From Mortierella alpina (lineage: Eukaryota > Mortierellomycota > Mortierellomycetes > Mortierellales > Mortierellaceae), in assembly GCA_029449245.1 (NCBI GenBank), contig JANATF010000002.1:1674001-1738000 (forward strand): a stretch of 64,000 nt of DNA, written 5' to 3'. Position numbers and translations under genes: made by a program. The notes beneath the pieces are model-generated. The model was not told the DNA's origin, searched no databases, and worked only from the letters and a program-made list of their open reading frames with translations. Shown here one piece after another: positions 33,525 through 44,096 of this stretch; the stretch's first letter is position 1, and the number at the start of each line of letters is the position of its first letter.

Positions 33525-35395
33525 ATGGCCGAAGCACATCACTTTCGCATCTTGGAGTTCTACTCTGGCATTGGAGGCATGGTAATACAACTATCATTCA
33601 AATAGGAGTCCACTTCTTTTTTTTAAAGTTTCCATTCATCTTTTGACACCTTGTTGAAAAAAAAAATTGTAGCACTACGCCTTCAACGAGTCTGGCCACC
33701 TGGGCGAAGTTCTGCAGGCATTCGATATCAACACCACAGCCAACGAAGTGTACGCCCATAACCACGGCAAGAAGCATCTCTCGCAGGTAATGATAAATCA
33801 CCACACGGTCCTTTTTGTCAAGGATCCGAGTCAGCGTTTGTCAAGCATGTGCTAACCAACATGTCCGATCTGTTCTTAGCGCAATATCGAAGCCGTCAAG
33901 ATGGAGTTTTACGACAAGCACAAAGCAGATGTCTGGCTCATGTCACCACCCTGCCAACCTGTACGTGTTTAGTGTGTGTTGATGGTTGTGCAAACACAGT
34001 TTGCATCCCCACGTTTTCGTTTCCTTTTTCGCCCCGCCGCGCACTAACATATCACTTACATTATTATTATTTTTTTTTCCATAGTACACAAGGACAGGAA
34101 ACCAGGAAGGAAGTAAAGATACCCGCGCCAAATCATTCCTTTACTTGATGAACATCCTCCCCAAGATGCAACACCCACCCAACTACCTCCTTCTCGAGAA
34201 CGTCAAGGGCTTTGAGGAGTCCGATTCTCGCGATCTTTTGGTCGATTGTTTGACCAAGGCAGGATACGAGTTTCAGGAATTGTTGATTACGCCTCTACAG
34301 ATTGGGATTCCCAACTCCCGAATGCGTTATTATTGTCTGGCTCGCAAAACTGTGAACGTGGGATCGTTTGTTCAGCCAGTGACCAATACCTTGATTGGAT
34401 ATATCCCTTCATTGACACCACCAGCACCATCGCAAGATCAAGGAGAACAGCAACAGCAGGCGGTACAGAAGAGCTTTGTGGATGGACGGAAACAGGGCGA
34501 TATCTCGGGCTTGTCCATGCCATCGTCTTCTTCTTCGGTAGCAGCCAAGAAGCGGAGGACAAGTCTTTTGACCGCCACAGTGACCAAGGAAGACAACAGC
34601 GAAGGTGTGGTTTCCAAGCCGGACGAGGACGACATTTTGGAAGATCCGATGCTAGCCTTGAATGTGGACAAAATTGAAAAGTACCTCGAGTTTCGGGATG
34701 TGGACGATGACCGTATGCAGAAATACATGATCCCGGACAAAACTTTGCTCAAGTATGGAAAGACGTTCGATATCGTCAAGGAGACCACCCGTCGGAGCTG
34801 CTGTTTCACGAAAGGTAATACCATGTCATCATGAGGAAAGTAGAGGAAGCCGAAAGGAAATGGAAGAGAGGGGACCTGACGTTCCAATTTTTCTTGCGGC
34901 GGAAAAAAAAACAACCCTTAGGATACTATCACTTTGTCGAGTCTACGGGCTCTATTCTCCAAATGGCGCATGAGATGGATGTAAGTGGTCACCTCGACAA
35001 TACATGTGTACAAGTGCAAAACGCACTTTCTATATATTTTTCTTCACCTTGCTAAATCATCTGTTCCGCTTCTCAAGACTGCAAGTGTATTTATCGAAGC
35101 AGAGGCCCTCAAGGCCAAACCCGACTCGGCCAGCCCCGAGGAAGACAACGCTCGTGCTCTGGCATTGCTCCGCACACTCCATCTCCGCTATTTCACCGAA
35201 AACGAGGTTGCTAGACTCATGGGCTTCCCCATTCTCGAGGGCAAGTTTTCGTTTCCGGACACGACCTCGCTCAAACAGCGTTACCGCGTCCTGGGCAACA
35301 GCATCAACGTCAAGGTCGTCTCCAAACTGATCCACTACCTGTTGACTGATACACCAAAAGAGGGACAAGAACCACAAGAAGCCTCGCTGGAATAA
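33525..35395 (+). CDS. Dnmt2/TRDMT1-type tRNA (cytosine-38-C5) methyltransferase
   Basis: Six exons (33525-33581, 33673-33786, 33880-33960, 34085-34814, 34922-34980, 35078-35395) give 452 residues. Motif I is FYSGIGGM with HYAFNESG following the first junction. Motif IV is MSPPCQP with the catalytic Cys at residue 82. Motif VI is LLENVKGFE, motif VIII reads QIGIPNSRMRYYCLAR, and the Dnmt2-specific RSCCFTKGYYHFVESTGSIL is assembled across exons 4 and 5. Motifs IX-X are RYFTENEVARLMGFP and RYRVLGNSINVKVVSKLI. These CFT and PPCQP features separate Dnmt2 from DNA methyltransferases; the family methylates C38 of tRNA-Asp. A Ser/Gln/Lys-rich insert of about 90 residues lies between motif VIII and the CFT motif. 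Introns 1-4 break inside or next to catalytic motifs. Confidence 0.92.
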
Positions 35396-35613
35396 GTGTT
35401 GTTCACGCCCCCCTTGTTCCACATAAATACTCCACCATAGACGTCAAGAAAAGACAATGAACAGTGTTTGATCAATATTCCGTTCAAAAGTTTTATTGTT
35501 CCAAGTCCTCTCTTAACGAGAAAGACCAACAAAAAGAAAAAAAAAAAGAAAAAAAAAAAGAGAGAAGAGAGAATCTATCATAGGTAAGGTTCATTCTCTT
35601 ATTCTCCTGCGGA

Positions 35614-38600
35614 CTAAGCATAGAGCTTGCGGCGGTTCCGCTTGATCACTGCGTTCAACTGGTTCTCCAGCATCTGCGTCTCCATTTTGGCATTGATCAC
35701 TTGCAGCTCCAGATCCTCCACACTGCGCGCTGTAGGTGTCGGGGTAGAATTACTACTGTTGTTGCCGTGATTGCTGCTATTGCTATGGTCGACATTGGGG
35801 CTTGATCGCTCCACGTTACTCTGCCCATTGGAAGAGGACTGCTGGTGTTGTTGTTGTTGCTGCTGCTGCTGGTTGCCTTCGTGGTTGCCATTAGCCATCG
35901 ACCAACTGGGAGACATCATCAATGAGCTCGCTTGACCTGGTCCGAAAAAGTCCAGTGCGCTCATCATGCTAGCCACATCCAATGGTTTGCTGTTGTTGCC
36001 GCCATTCGACATATAAGAGGACATGCCGTTCGGCCCGTTCTCCTGAACATTTCCACTGGTGCTTGGGTTGCGACCCAATAGACTCGACATCAAGTAAGGG
36101 CTGCTGTTGCTGCTGCCGGTGGAGGGCATGCCCAGACCCGGAGGTGGACCCGACATCGAACCATTGAGGGAGGCTTGACTGTAGCCATTCATGCCGCCGA
36201 GATGCTGGTGGTTCATATCAAAGTGCCCGTTCACACTAGAATCGGACGAATCCTTGTTGTTCGAACCCGCTGAGAAGCGGTCCGAGCGAGCGCTGGGGGA
36301 ATTAAGACCCATGAGAAGCTCTGATTTGACCTTGGCCGAGCGAGCCGCCGCCGAAGTCATACCATTCATCACGAGCGATTCACCGGTTCCGAAAGAAGAC
36401 GGTTGATTTTGCTGTTGCTGAGTGTGAAGCTGCAAGCGAGGTTCAACAAGAGGCGATCCAGGGGTCGAAGAAGGACGAGATCTTGAGCTACCGTTAAGAG
36501 GCGCATTCATGCCAGAGTTCAGGACCCCCTTGACGGACTTAATTTCCTTGCGCCTGGATCCCAAAGGAAAGTGCTGGAGGGACGAGGGTGATTCAGGGCC
36601 TGCCAATCTCTGTTGCTGAAGCTGCTGCCTCTGTTGAAAATCGACCGAATTCTTTTCGCTGTCGCGTTGACCAACATCCTGCGCATCCTGAGCCTGTGGC
36701 ATCATGCGGTAGCCATTCAACCCACCAACTTCAGCCAACGATGACTTGGACGCTCCAGCTGCTGAAATGCGGGCGGTCATGATAGCTGGGTCTTGGAACG
36801 ACATGGAGTCTTGTCTATTTTCAGAGAGCAAATTCGCCGACTGACTCTGCGGGGATGCTGCGGCGGCCTTCAGGAAAGCCCCAAAGAAGTCCTGGGGGTT
36901 GCTACTGGTGTTGCTGTTGTCGACGTGGCTGATTCCGACGCCGCTGTTACCCATGTAACCCATGCCACTATCATTGCCCCAGTCGCTCATCCTTGAAGAC
37001 TGCTGCTGCTGTTGCTGCGATCCAGACCAGTGTCCAATATCTGAACGAGTCAAGGATTCCAAACCAGGTGGGGGCGACTTGATCATAGAGGGGGTGGTAG
37101 GGTTTCTGGTTATACCTGGCGGCCCATTACGCGGAGGAAGCTGCTGCTGCTGTTGCATCTGGAGCTGCTGGTGGTACTCTGCCATACGGGAACTAGGCGT
37201 TGTCAACATGGGATCAAGATTCAGCTGGCTCATACTTCGTTGAAACATATGCGCATCTGGTCTGTCCGCGGCGGAACCCCACATTCCTGATTCCTGCCGG
37301 TGTTGCTGCAAGGGCGAGGATTGATACTGCTGTTGCTGTTGCTGCTGTTGCTGCTGGTGAAGTTGCTGCTGTTGCATATGTTGCTGCTGCTGAGCAGACA
37401 AGCCGTTGTTCTGAGCTCCAAAGCTGACATTGATGTTGGGGAACAAAGCCCTGAACCCATCTTGCATCGACTGAGAGGAAGCGCCTGAATAATCATCCAA
37501 GCCAGTCGACTCGTTGTAGTCATTATCCATAGCAAAGCCGAAACGCGAGGTTTGGCGTGGCTTGCCAGGGACGGGAGGGCCAATCGGGCGACTGTTGCCA
37601 TAGTCTGCATCATCGAGGAATGATCGCGTAGCTGGGGCGCCAGACCGGCGCATTAGCGGTTCATCATCCATGGAAAAGGGGTTGAACGAGCCGGTGTACT
37701 GGCCCGGGGTGACAGGATGGTTGGAAAAGGCTGCGAAGCTGTCCAGGCCAAAGGATCCTAAAGACTCGGACCCCAACGGCATCAAACTTCCATGACCAAA
37801 CGATGCAGGCTGCGTGGCTAACGAGGCATCTGGGTTGAAAGAGAACGAGCCCAGAGACAAGGTGGGTGCGCTGACAAACATGCTGTCGAGTTGAGCTTTG
37901 CGCTTTTGCTCCTCAAGGTCACGCAGCTCCCGCTCTTTCCGCTCCTTCTCTTCTCTCTCTTTCTGCTCTCTCTCCTCCCGTTCCTTTCTCTCTTTCTGTT
38001 CCTGCTGCTCCTGGATCTCTAGCTTCTTCCGCTCCTCCTCCTCCTTCTCCTTCTTCTTTTGCTCCTTCTCCTTCTGAGCCAGCATCCTTTGCTCCATCTC
38101 TTGTTGTTGCTTCTGTCTCTGCAACTCGAGCTGTTCTTGCTCCTGCTGCTCCCTTTGCCTCCGCAGCTTCCGGTTCAAAACTTCTACTTGCTGTTCGGAT
38201 GCCTCCTCTTGTTGCTTTTGCTGAGGCTTTTGGACCTTTCTTTGCTGCTCTTGAAGCTGACGTTGTTCCTGGAGCATTTGCTGTTTGGCTGCCGCTTCGA
38301 TGGCCAGTGCCTCTGCCGGCGTGGGCTCATCTAGAGGGCAAAAAAGTGAACATGAAGTACTGTGTTAGGGATTGTCTCATCCTTTCAAAAAAACACAACT
38401 CAATGCTTGCGGCGACACATAGCCAAATTATCATAACCATGCTTACAGTCAAGCGCTGGACTATCTAGAGATGAGGTCGACTCCTTCTTCTTGCCATTGT
38501 TAACAACAACACCTGTAATGATGGACGTTGTTGATCCTTTTGCGCGCAATGGTGGCGGTTCCGTTGTCCTGCGAATCAAAGGCGTAGAATTGACTAGAAC

Positions 38601-40197
38601 GGGAGTTGATGGATTGCTTCCGATCTTTGCCCATGACGCAGTAGCTGGCAAGGCAGAGCCCTCCTCATCCTTATCACGATCATCACTAATCGATCTTTCA
38701 CCAGGAGCTGGCCAATCTGATAATGATGAGGACGCCGAGTGATTCGGCGCTACAACAACAGCAGTCTTTGTCCTTGGAGTCGAGGACGAGCTCGACTGAT
38801 GTGACTGCAGTGTGGGCCGGCCTAAGGCGGAGGGTTTGTGAATGAATGGATCGTAAGGGACCATATGTTCTTGCAGATGGTGCTTGCTATAAACCCGCAG
38901 AGGAATGAGTAGTATGTGTGGGTCAATAACTGTCAGTTGGGGTCCACTACCAGAAGTTTTTTCTAGCATGCAAGGTTTGATAGAGAACGTACCCCACTGC
39001 AAGATCTTCCTTTGTGTAGCTATCCGCATCTTCACCGGGTTCATGCAAGTACATACAACCAGGATTCTGACAGGACATCCCACGCAAATAATACGTGCAG
39101 TACTTTGTCGTGCCATAAGATGCTCTAACGAAATGCCAACAAAAAAGTAAACAGTAAATAGCTGTTCTTCGAACAATAGCGCAGTGTGTGCTACATATTA
39201 AACATTAAGGTTGTACTCCGCAAAAGCGATGCGGCTGTGGGCTTACCTAAGAATCTTGCCATCCCATATGCTTCCGTCGATCGCCGCAATGGCCTTTGCC
39301 GCATCTTCTTTGCGTGCATATGTAATGTACACTCCGACGCTAGGCACTCCGGGCGCAGACCCTGCAACAGGCATCGGGGCATTCCTCCGGTTGATGACTA
39401 CTTTTGAGATCCTTCCATACTGGCCAAAATACTCGTGTTGCCTCAGCGTGTGCTAAAGTATGACGAGGTAACCACTTTTGTTAGAGGCTATGCGTTGTAT
39501 GCTTTCCACTTGCGTTTGACGCTGTTTGTTTCCTACATGCTCCAGTATCACTCACCTCGTCGTTTGCCAGCTTTGCAGGCAACCCGATCACATATACCAG
39601 GCTCTTTTGTACAACCCTCATGTTGGACAGATGCTTTCGGTTCATGGCCTCAATCTCCTTCTTTTCCCGTTCCTTGGCCTTTTTCTCATTCTTGATCATG
39701 GCCAACCTATGGCAGACAAAAAACACAAGCCAGAAAGGTGCATGGGGCATTAGCTTCAGGGGGGTGTAGAGGAGCGTGGCCCTGCTCTTGTAGCTGCGGT
39801 AAAAGGGAGAGCCAGCAAACGACATTGCAGCAAGGGCACATACTCATCTGCGGAGATTGGAGTGAATTCGATCTGCTCCTCGGAGTAAACTCTGCGACAG
39901 GCTGGGCATCGTCCATTGAGATCCTCCTTGATGTGGTGCCAACAGAACCGGCAGATCTATTTAGTTTGCCACCAATGCCAGATCAGTCCAGCTGCCTACT
40001 GCATCCTGTAGTAGCCTCTACAGTTGCTACTGTACTGCCTTATAGCATCAAAAAGAACGACGACCATGACACAAAAAAACAAGCCCTGCTTTTTTTTTTA
40101 CCTGGTATCCGCAGGGACACGGACGGAAGTTTCTGTCAGAGATGTCGAGCTCCTCCATGCACAGAGGGCAGTCGTAGTCTTCTTCGTCGGAATACAT
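35614..40197 (-). CDS. not4: CCR4-NOT subunit Not4, RING-type E3 ligase with RRM
   Basis: Exons 40197-40102, 39956-39844, 39706-39556, 39452-39247, 39124-38993, 38886-38447 and 38330-35614 give 1284 residues. The Not4 C4C4 RING starts at once (CPLCMEELDISDRNFRPCPC, then CRFCWHHIKEDLNGRCPAC). A basic coiled linker (KNEKKAKEREKKEIEAMNRK) and the RRM follow (LVYVIGLPAKL, then YFGQYGRISKVVINRR and GVYITYARKEDAAKAI). A C3H1 zinc finger, YCTYYLRGMSCQNPGCMYLH, comes next. All of these were recovered by splicing small exons. The last exon encodes a long tail with a Gln/Glu/Lys/Arg coiled coil of about 130 residues and several poly-Q stretches. Not4 ubiquitinates substrates such as ribosomal proteins during stalled translation and links CCR4-NOT to ribosomes. 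The tail is much longer than in yeast Not4 (about 590 residues overall). Confidence 0.92.
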
Positions 40198-41309
40198 GGC
40201 GGTGGTGTTTGGAATATGCGTCTGCAATGCTTTAGAATTGGCTTTTGGAGTAGGTTGATCTCGTTGAACGAGGGATGCGGCGTGATGCGGTGGAGTGGAG
40301 TGGAGTGGAGTGGTGAAGAGTGGTAAAGTAGGGGTCAAATGAAGAGAGAAAAAGGAGTCGAGAGACAATGCAACGAAGGCAAAGGCAGTTTTGATAGCAG
40401 GTTCTTTTTCCTTTTTCTTTAGGGGCCAAGCAAAAGCAGGTGGATGGGGCAGATATACGGTGGATAGGGCGGACGAACAAACGTGAACAAAGGTACGCAA
40501 GAGAGACAGGCTGACAGACAAACTGGCAGAGAGACAGACAGTGTGGCGAAGAAAGGGAGAGAGAGAGAGAGAGATAGAGAGGAGAGTCAGGAGTATGGTT
40601 CAAAAGCCAAAATGAGAGAGTGCTGCAAAATAGATGAAATCGATGCTGTGCAGATGAGGCAGGGCAGCTGAAAGGTGCAATGGGACAAGGTGAAAAAAAA
40701 ATAGGATGGTCGATGGCGGTCCCTTGAGAAATGGAATGAGGGTAATTGATCTGATCAGCTCTTTGGTAAAACGATTCAACGACGTTTCTTTGTTGGATCA
40801 AGAAGAAAAAAAGTAGAAGAAAAACAAACAATGGTCTTCATCTGCCCAGCGCTTGCAGAAACTAAGTGACGTCACTTTTTTTTTTTTGTTTTTTGACAAG
40901 AGGAGCAAGTCGCCACCAACAGCATATGATATCAAGCTGCTCCTCAGGCCGACTTGGCGATGATCGCGAGGGTCAGATCATTGACATTCTTTAAATAGGT
41001 AGCACACTGTATGACATTTGTGGTAGGATAATTGAAGAGAGCTTCAGGCTCTGGAGCACCACGAGTACCTGTTAATGGTACACGGCCTGAGAGGGTGTGC
41101 TATGGTGATGGCCATACGCTCGAATCGCACAAGGTTGATCGAGGGCGAAGATTTCGTGCACTTTCTTTTATTCATCTTCTGCTCTCTCCTCTCTCACTAC
41201 TCCATTTTCTTTCTCTCTTCGATACCCCCCACGTCCTCCGCCGACCCTCATCCTCAGGTGTATAGATGAGATATATATGCGTTCCTGAACACAGAGCACA
41301 AGAATTTAT
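40198..41309. other. Intergenic region
   Basis: Promoter of Not4 and 3' flank of a small secreted-protein gene. It has several repeats of GTGGA/GGAGT (about 40290-40315), a GA-rich stretch near 40558-40580 and T-runs near 40878. No gene supported. Confidence 0.5.
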
Positions 41310-41528
41310 TTAGGCTTCATAGCAACAGACCACTCCCTCAGTGATGCCGGCTACCGGGCATGACCCCCCACCAACATTAGCGCATATCTCGGGGGTAACA
41401 CCCACAGCGCATGGCGATAAGTTTGCACAGCAAGCGTTGCCATTTGCACAGTCTTCACAAGTGCATGCTACTGCTGCCACGGTCAGAAATATGATGAATG
41501 CAGCAGCCCTCATGATTTGTTTTAGCAT
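41310..41528 (-). CDS. Small secreted cysteine-rich protein
   Basis: Single exon of 72 residues. A hydrophobic signal (MRAAAFIIFLTVAAVA, after a five-residue head) is followed by about 50 residues with ten cysteines: CTCEDC, ACC, PC, IC, SC and VCC near the end. Two Met codons are possible starts, 41528 and 41513; the second would give a cleaner signal peptide. The family is not recognised. It shares with the 3.3 kb gene only its size, secretion signal and VCCY motif, not an alignable sequence. A TATATAAAG at about 41937-41945 on the same strand, with a GTAAGT donor near 41716, suggests a spliced 5' untranslated region. That is inference. Confidence 0.6.
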   Translation of the reverse strand: MLKQIMRAAAFIIFLTVAAVACTCEDCANGNACCANLSPCAVGVTPEICANVGGGSCPVAGITEGVVCCYEA

Positions 41529-42206
41529 TGTGAAAGCTTTGCAGTCAAATGGGTATCGTTGCTTGATTTCCCTGGTCGATCGAGCTGCTGTTATCCAGAG
41601 CCTTGAAGGGCAAACTGTATTTGATACGAGCAAAGATGAGGACATGCAAGAAAATAGGTGAGATGAATAAGCTCTCCCTTAGGTATATTAGCGGAAGTCC
41701 AGTTGTGACTACTTACGAGAGTCTCGTGTGCGGGGGTTGTGCAGGTCTTCGAGAACGTTCCTGTGAGCGTTCTGGATAGGGTGTGTGGCGGTTTTGCGAG
41801 GGTGCAGCAAGGGAGATTGCTCGTGTGAGGGTTCCAGCGGTACTTGTTGCGTGTGTTGTGAGTGTTGTTACGACTCCGGAGTCTAGAGGTAGGATCAAAC
41901 GTGAGTCGCTGCTGGACACTGCGTCGGTGCGATGTCTTTATATACGTGAAGAGAAAGTCGTTGTTGCTCCCACTTGGCATGAGAGATCAAGGGCATACTG
42001 AGAAAATGAGAAAGGGGGGCTGCCAGAGGATCAAGGTCGAATAGAGAAGAGGCAGAGAACATCAACTGTAGGCTCTAAAAAAGCGGGAGATGCTGGAAAA
42101 AGTACAAGAGAGGGATGGATAAAAGAAGGGATGGAAACTATGGAAAAGTAGGAGAGAAGGGAGCATGGTAAAGAAAACAGGAACACACTGGGAAAAAGTG
42201 AGGAGG
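41529..42206. other. Region between Cys-rich gene and transposase fragment
   Basis: No coding gene supported. Likely carries the 5' untranslated exon and TATA box (about 41937-41945) of the leftward small gene. The part at 42030-42205 is purine-rich and low complexity. Confidence 0.45.
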
Positions 42207-42930
42207 TTAGAAGAGAGGGGAGTGAGAAAAAGGATACTTGAGGAAGAATGCTAAAAAAATGACAGCAGTTCCGGTGACCCAAGAGGCCGGGTCGTAGGAA
42301 GGAGCCTTATCAAAAGGAAAAGGTATGCCGTGGACAGCTCCGATGCAGTTAGGAAATCCCTTCTCCTTCTTGAACCAGCGCTTGATAACAGATTTCCTTG
42401 CCTCATCCGGCCACACTACGAACTGATCCCAAAGGTCCTCTATGGCAAGAATACATCGCCAAGTGTAGTTGTGTACGGTTCCTGTACCAACGCCAAAGAT
42501 CTTGGAGACATTGGAGACAGATATCCCTTTCGTACCAAGCCGAAATAAGGTGATTTTCAGTTGAGTGGCTACAAGTGCCTGTGGTACGTTTCCGGTAGGC
42601 GCGAAGTGATGGCCATCACTTATCAAGTCCCTCAACGCAGCGAACTGGGCTGGCGTAAGGCGAACCATGCTTTGAAAGTGTCCTGGAGGATAATTGTCAA
42701 GAACCCTGTCTCTCAAATCCGTTGAGAAAGGTAGGCGTGTTCGTGGTTGATGGTACCGATTCTGTTCCAGATACTGAACGATGTCCAGTAGCAACTCAAC
42801 CCTCTCCCGACGATCAGGAGTGGGATCATCGTGGTACTCCTGCAATGCCGTGATAGTTGCATTCCATAGCCCATGACGAGCAGCTGCTTCCGAGTGTATC
42901 GGCGTCGAGGCATGATAATAATAATGACAA
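42207..42930 (-). pseudogene. Harbinger/PIF (HARBI1-like) transposase fragment
   Basis: One open minus-strand frame runs from about 42930 to the stop at 42207, but it has no ATG before the conserved part. It carries the helix-rich N-terminal region of Harbinger nucleases (RLPFSTDLRDRVL, MVRLTPAQFAALRDL, LKITLFRLGTKGIS, VSKIFGVGTGTVHNYT) and the start of the DDE nuclease fold, FPNCIGAVHGIPFPF. In active relatives this motif is GAVDGTH-like and its Asp is the first catalytic acid; here it is His. The frame ends about 30 residues later, so the other two catalytic acids are missing and nothing downstream restores them. A neighbouring frame begins MPRRRYTRKQLLVMGYGM at about 42938, hinting at a frameshifted N-terminus. 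A domesticated protein with an unseen 3' exon is the alternative. Confidence 0.65.
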
Positions 42931-43099
42931 GGATAAAGAGGAATCGTCCTTCGTTCGAACAGAACTTGCGCACCACCTCACTCTTCTGTTCTGGACCTGG
43001 AGTCGCACAAAAGAAAAAAAAACTAGTCTTGTACACGAGACGAGAGGTGACTGATCCTTTAATACCCAGCAAGGTAAGTGGTGCTCCATTCAACAGACA

Positions 43100-43205
43100 T
43101 TCTCTCCGACATGGTCTACACTAGGGCGCCAAGGAGGACGGTTCATATCAACGTTCTCTTAGACATGATCAGCGATGGTACCAAGGAGGACGATTGATAT
43201 CGTTG
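43100..43205. repeat. Imperfect direct repeat near the Harbinger fragment
   Basis: A segment with CCAAGGAGGACGGTTCATATC (about 43128-43148) recurs as CCAAGGAGGACGATTGATATC (about 43181-43201), a period of about 53 nt. It is seen directly; its role is unknown. It may be the remains of a transposon end or of a local duplication. Confidence 0.5.
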
Positions 43206-43415
43206 TTTAACGATCACGCTTCATGCGAGACTGTATCAAAGTTGATGGACGTGGGCGGATGGATGGTTGGATGCCAGGCACCAGCGAGCAAAGTAATTGC
43301 TGCTTCCAAACATCCCATTAGACGCTTCACACTTCTTTTTATTGGCCACCGAACCCAATGAAAAAACGTGTACTGCAAGATGCTTCGAGGTCCCGAGCAT
43401 CCATACGCGTCTACC

Positions 43416-44096
43416 TCAATACCCAAGGTGGCCTTCCTCACAGTTCGGCAACGTGTTCTTATAGGCGTCGGGGTGCTCTCTCTGCTCCCAGCGAAGCATC
43501 AAGTCCTGAAAGGGTCGGAGCCAGTCCCAGCATTTGCTAGGGCATTCGGCGTCCACATTCTCGACCATTGCCTTCCTGACCTGCTCGCTCGCTCCTTTGT
43601 ATGTCTTCTCCAATATCCCTACGACAGCTTTGTGTGTGCTTGCAAACACACTAGGGTGTTTATCCCATGCTGCATGGCAGGCTATGCTCTTGGCCGATCC
43701 GCAGATTTCACTTGGCGGCCTGCGTGGGGGTTCGTGGTGGCAGTTCGAGCGGTAGACGGAGAAGATGGTTTTGTCGATAACCTTTCCCATCAGTGCCGTA
43801 GCTTCGTTCTTCAAGTTGCTCGCCTGATCACGTTCTGAGGTCGGAAGAGAGTTGAGGTTCTTCTCCAAGAGGGCTTTGTACTTGTCTTTTAGAAATGCAA
43901 TGGGGTGGTTTCGACAGTCGCCCTCTACATTGGTTCATTGACAATTGGTAAGCCGTGGTATAATCAGCAAGGAGTTAGGCGCTCTCTCGAGGCGGAGGAA
44001 GACAAAGCCCCACTTACCGCAAGCGTGGGCCATAGGCGTGAAGAATGCAGCAAGGACGACAACCATGGAGGCAGTGAGGAACGTAACTCGAACCAT
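43416..44096 (-). CDS. Secreted protein of unknown family
   Basis: Exons 44096-44018 and 43924-43416 give 195 residues. A signal peptide (MVRVTFLTASMVVVLAAFFT, then PMAHACE) is cut by the intron right after its end, a common arrangement. The mature part opens with EGDCRNHPIAFLKDKYKALL and has further Cys at RSNCHHEPP, SEICGSA, IACHAAW, DAECPSKCWDWL and PNCEEG. Helical stretches alternate with these Cys, suggesting a disulphide-stapled helical fold. The family is not recognised. A TATAAAAT at 44109-44116 lies only about 13 nt before the first ATG, so translation may instead begin at the Met of MVVVLAAFF; the signal peptide survives either way. Confidence 0.6.

Noticed and set aside
40048-40831. 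Minus-strand frames upstream of Not4
   Set aside because: Low-complexity CT-rich promoter translations; Not4 starts cleanly at 40197.
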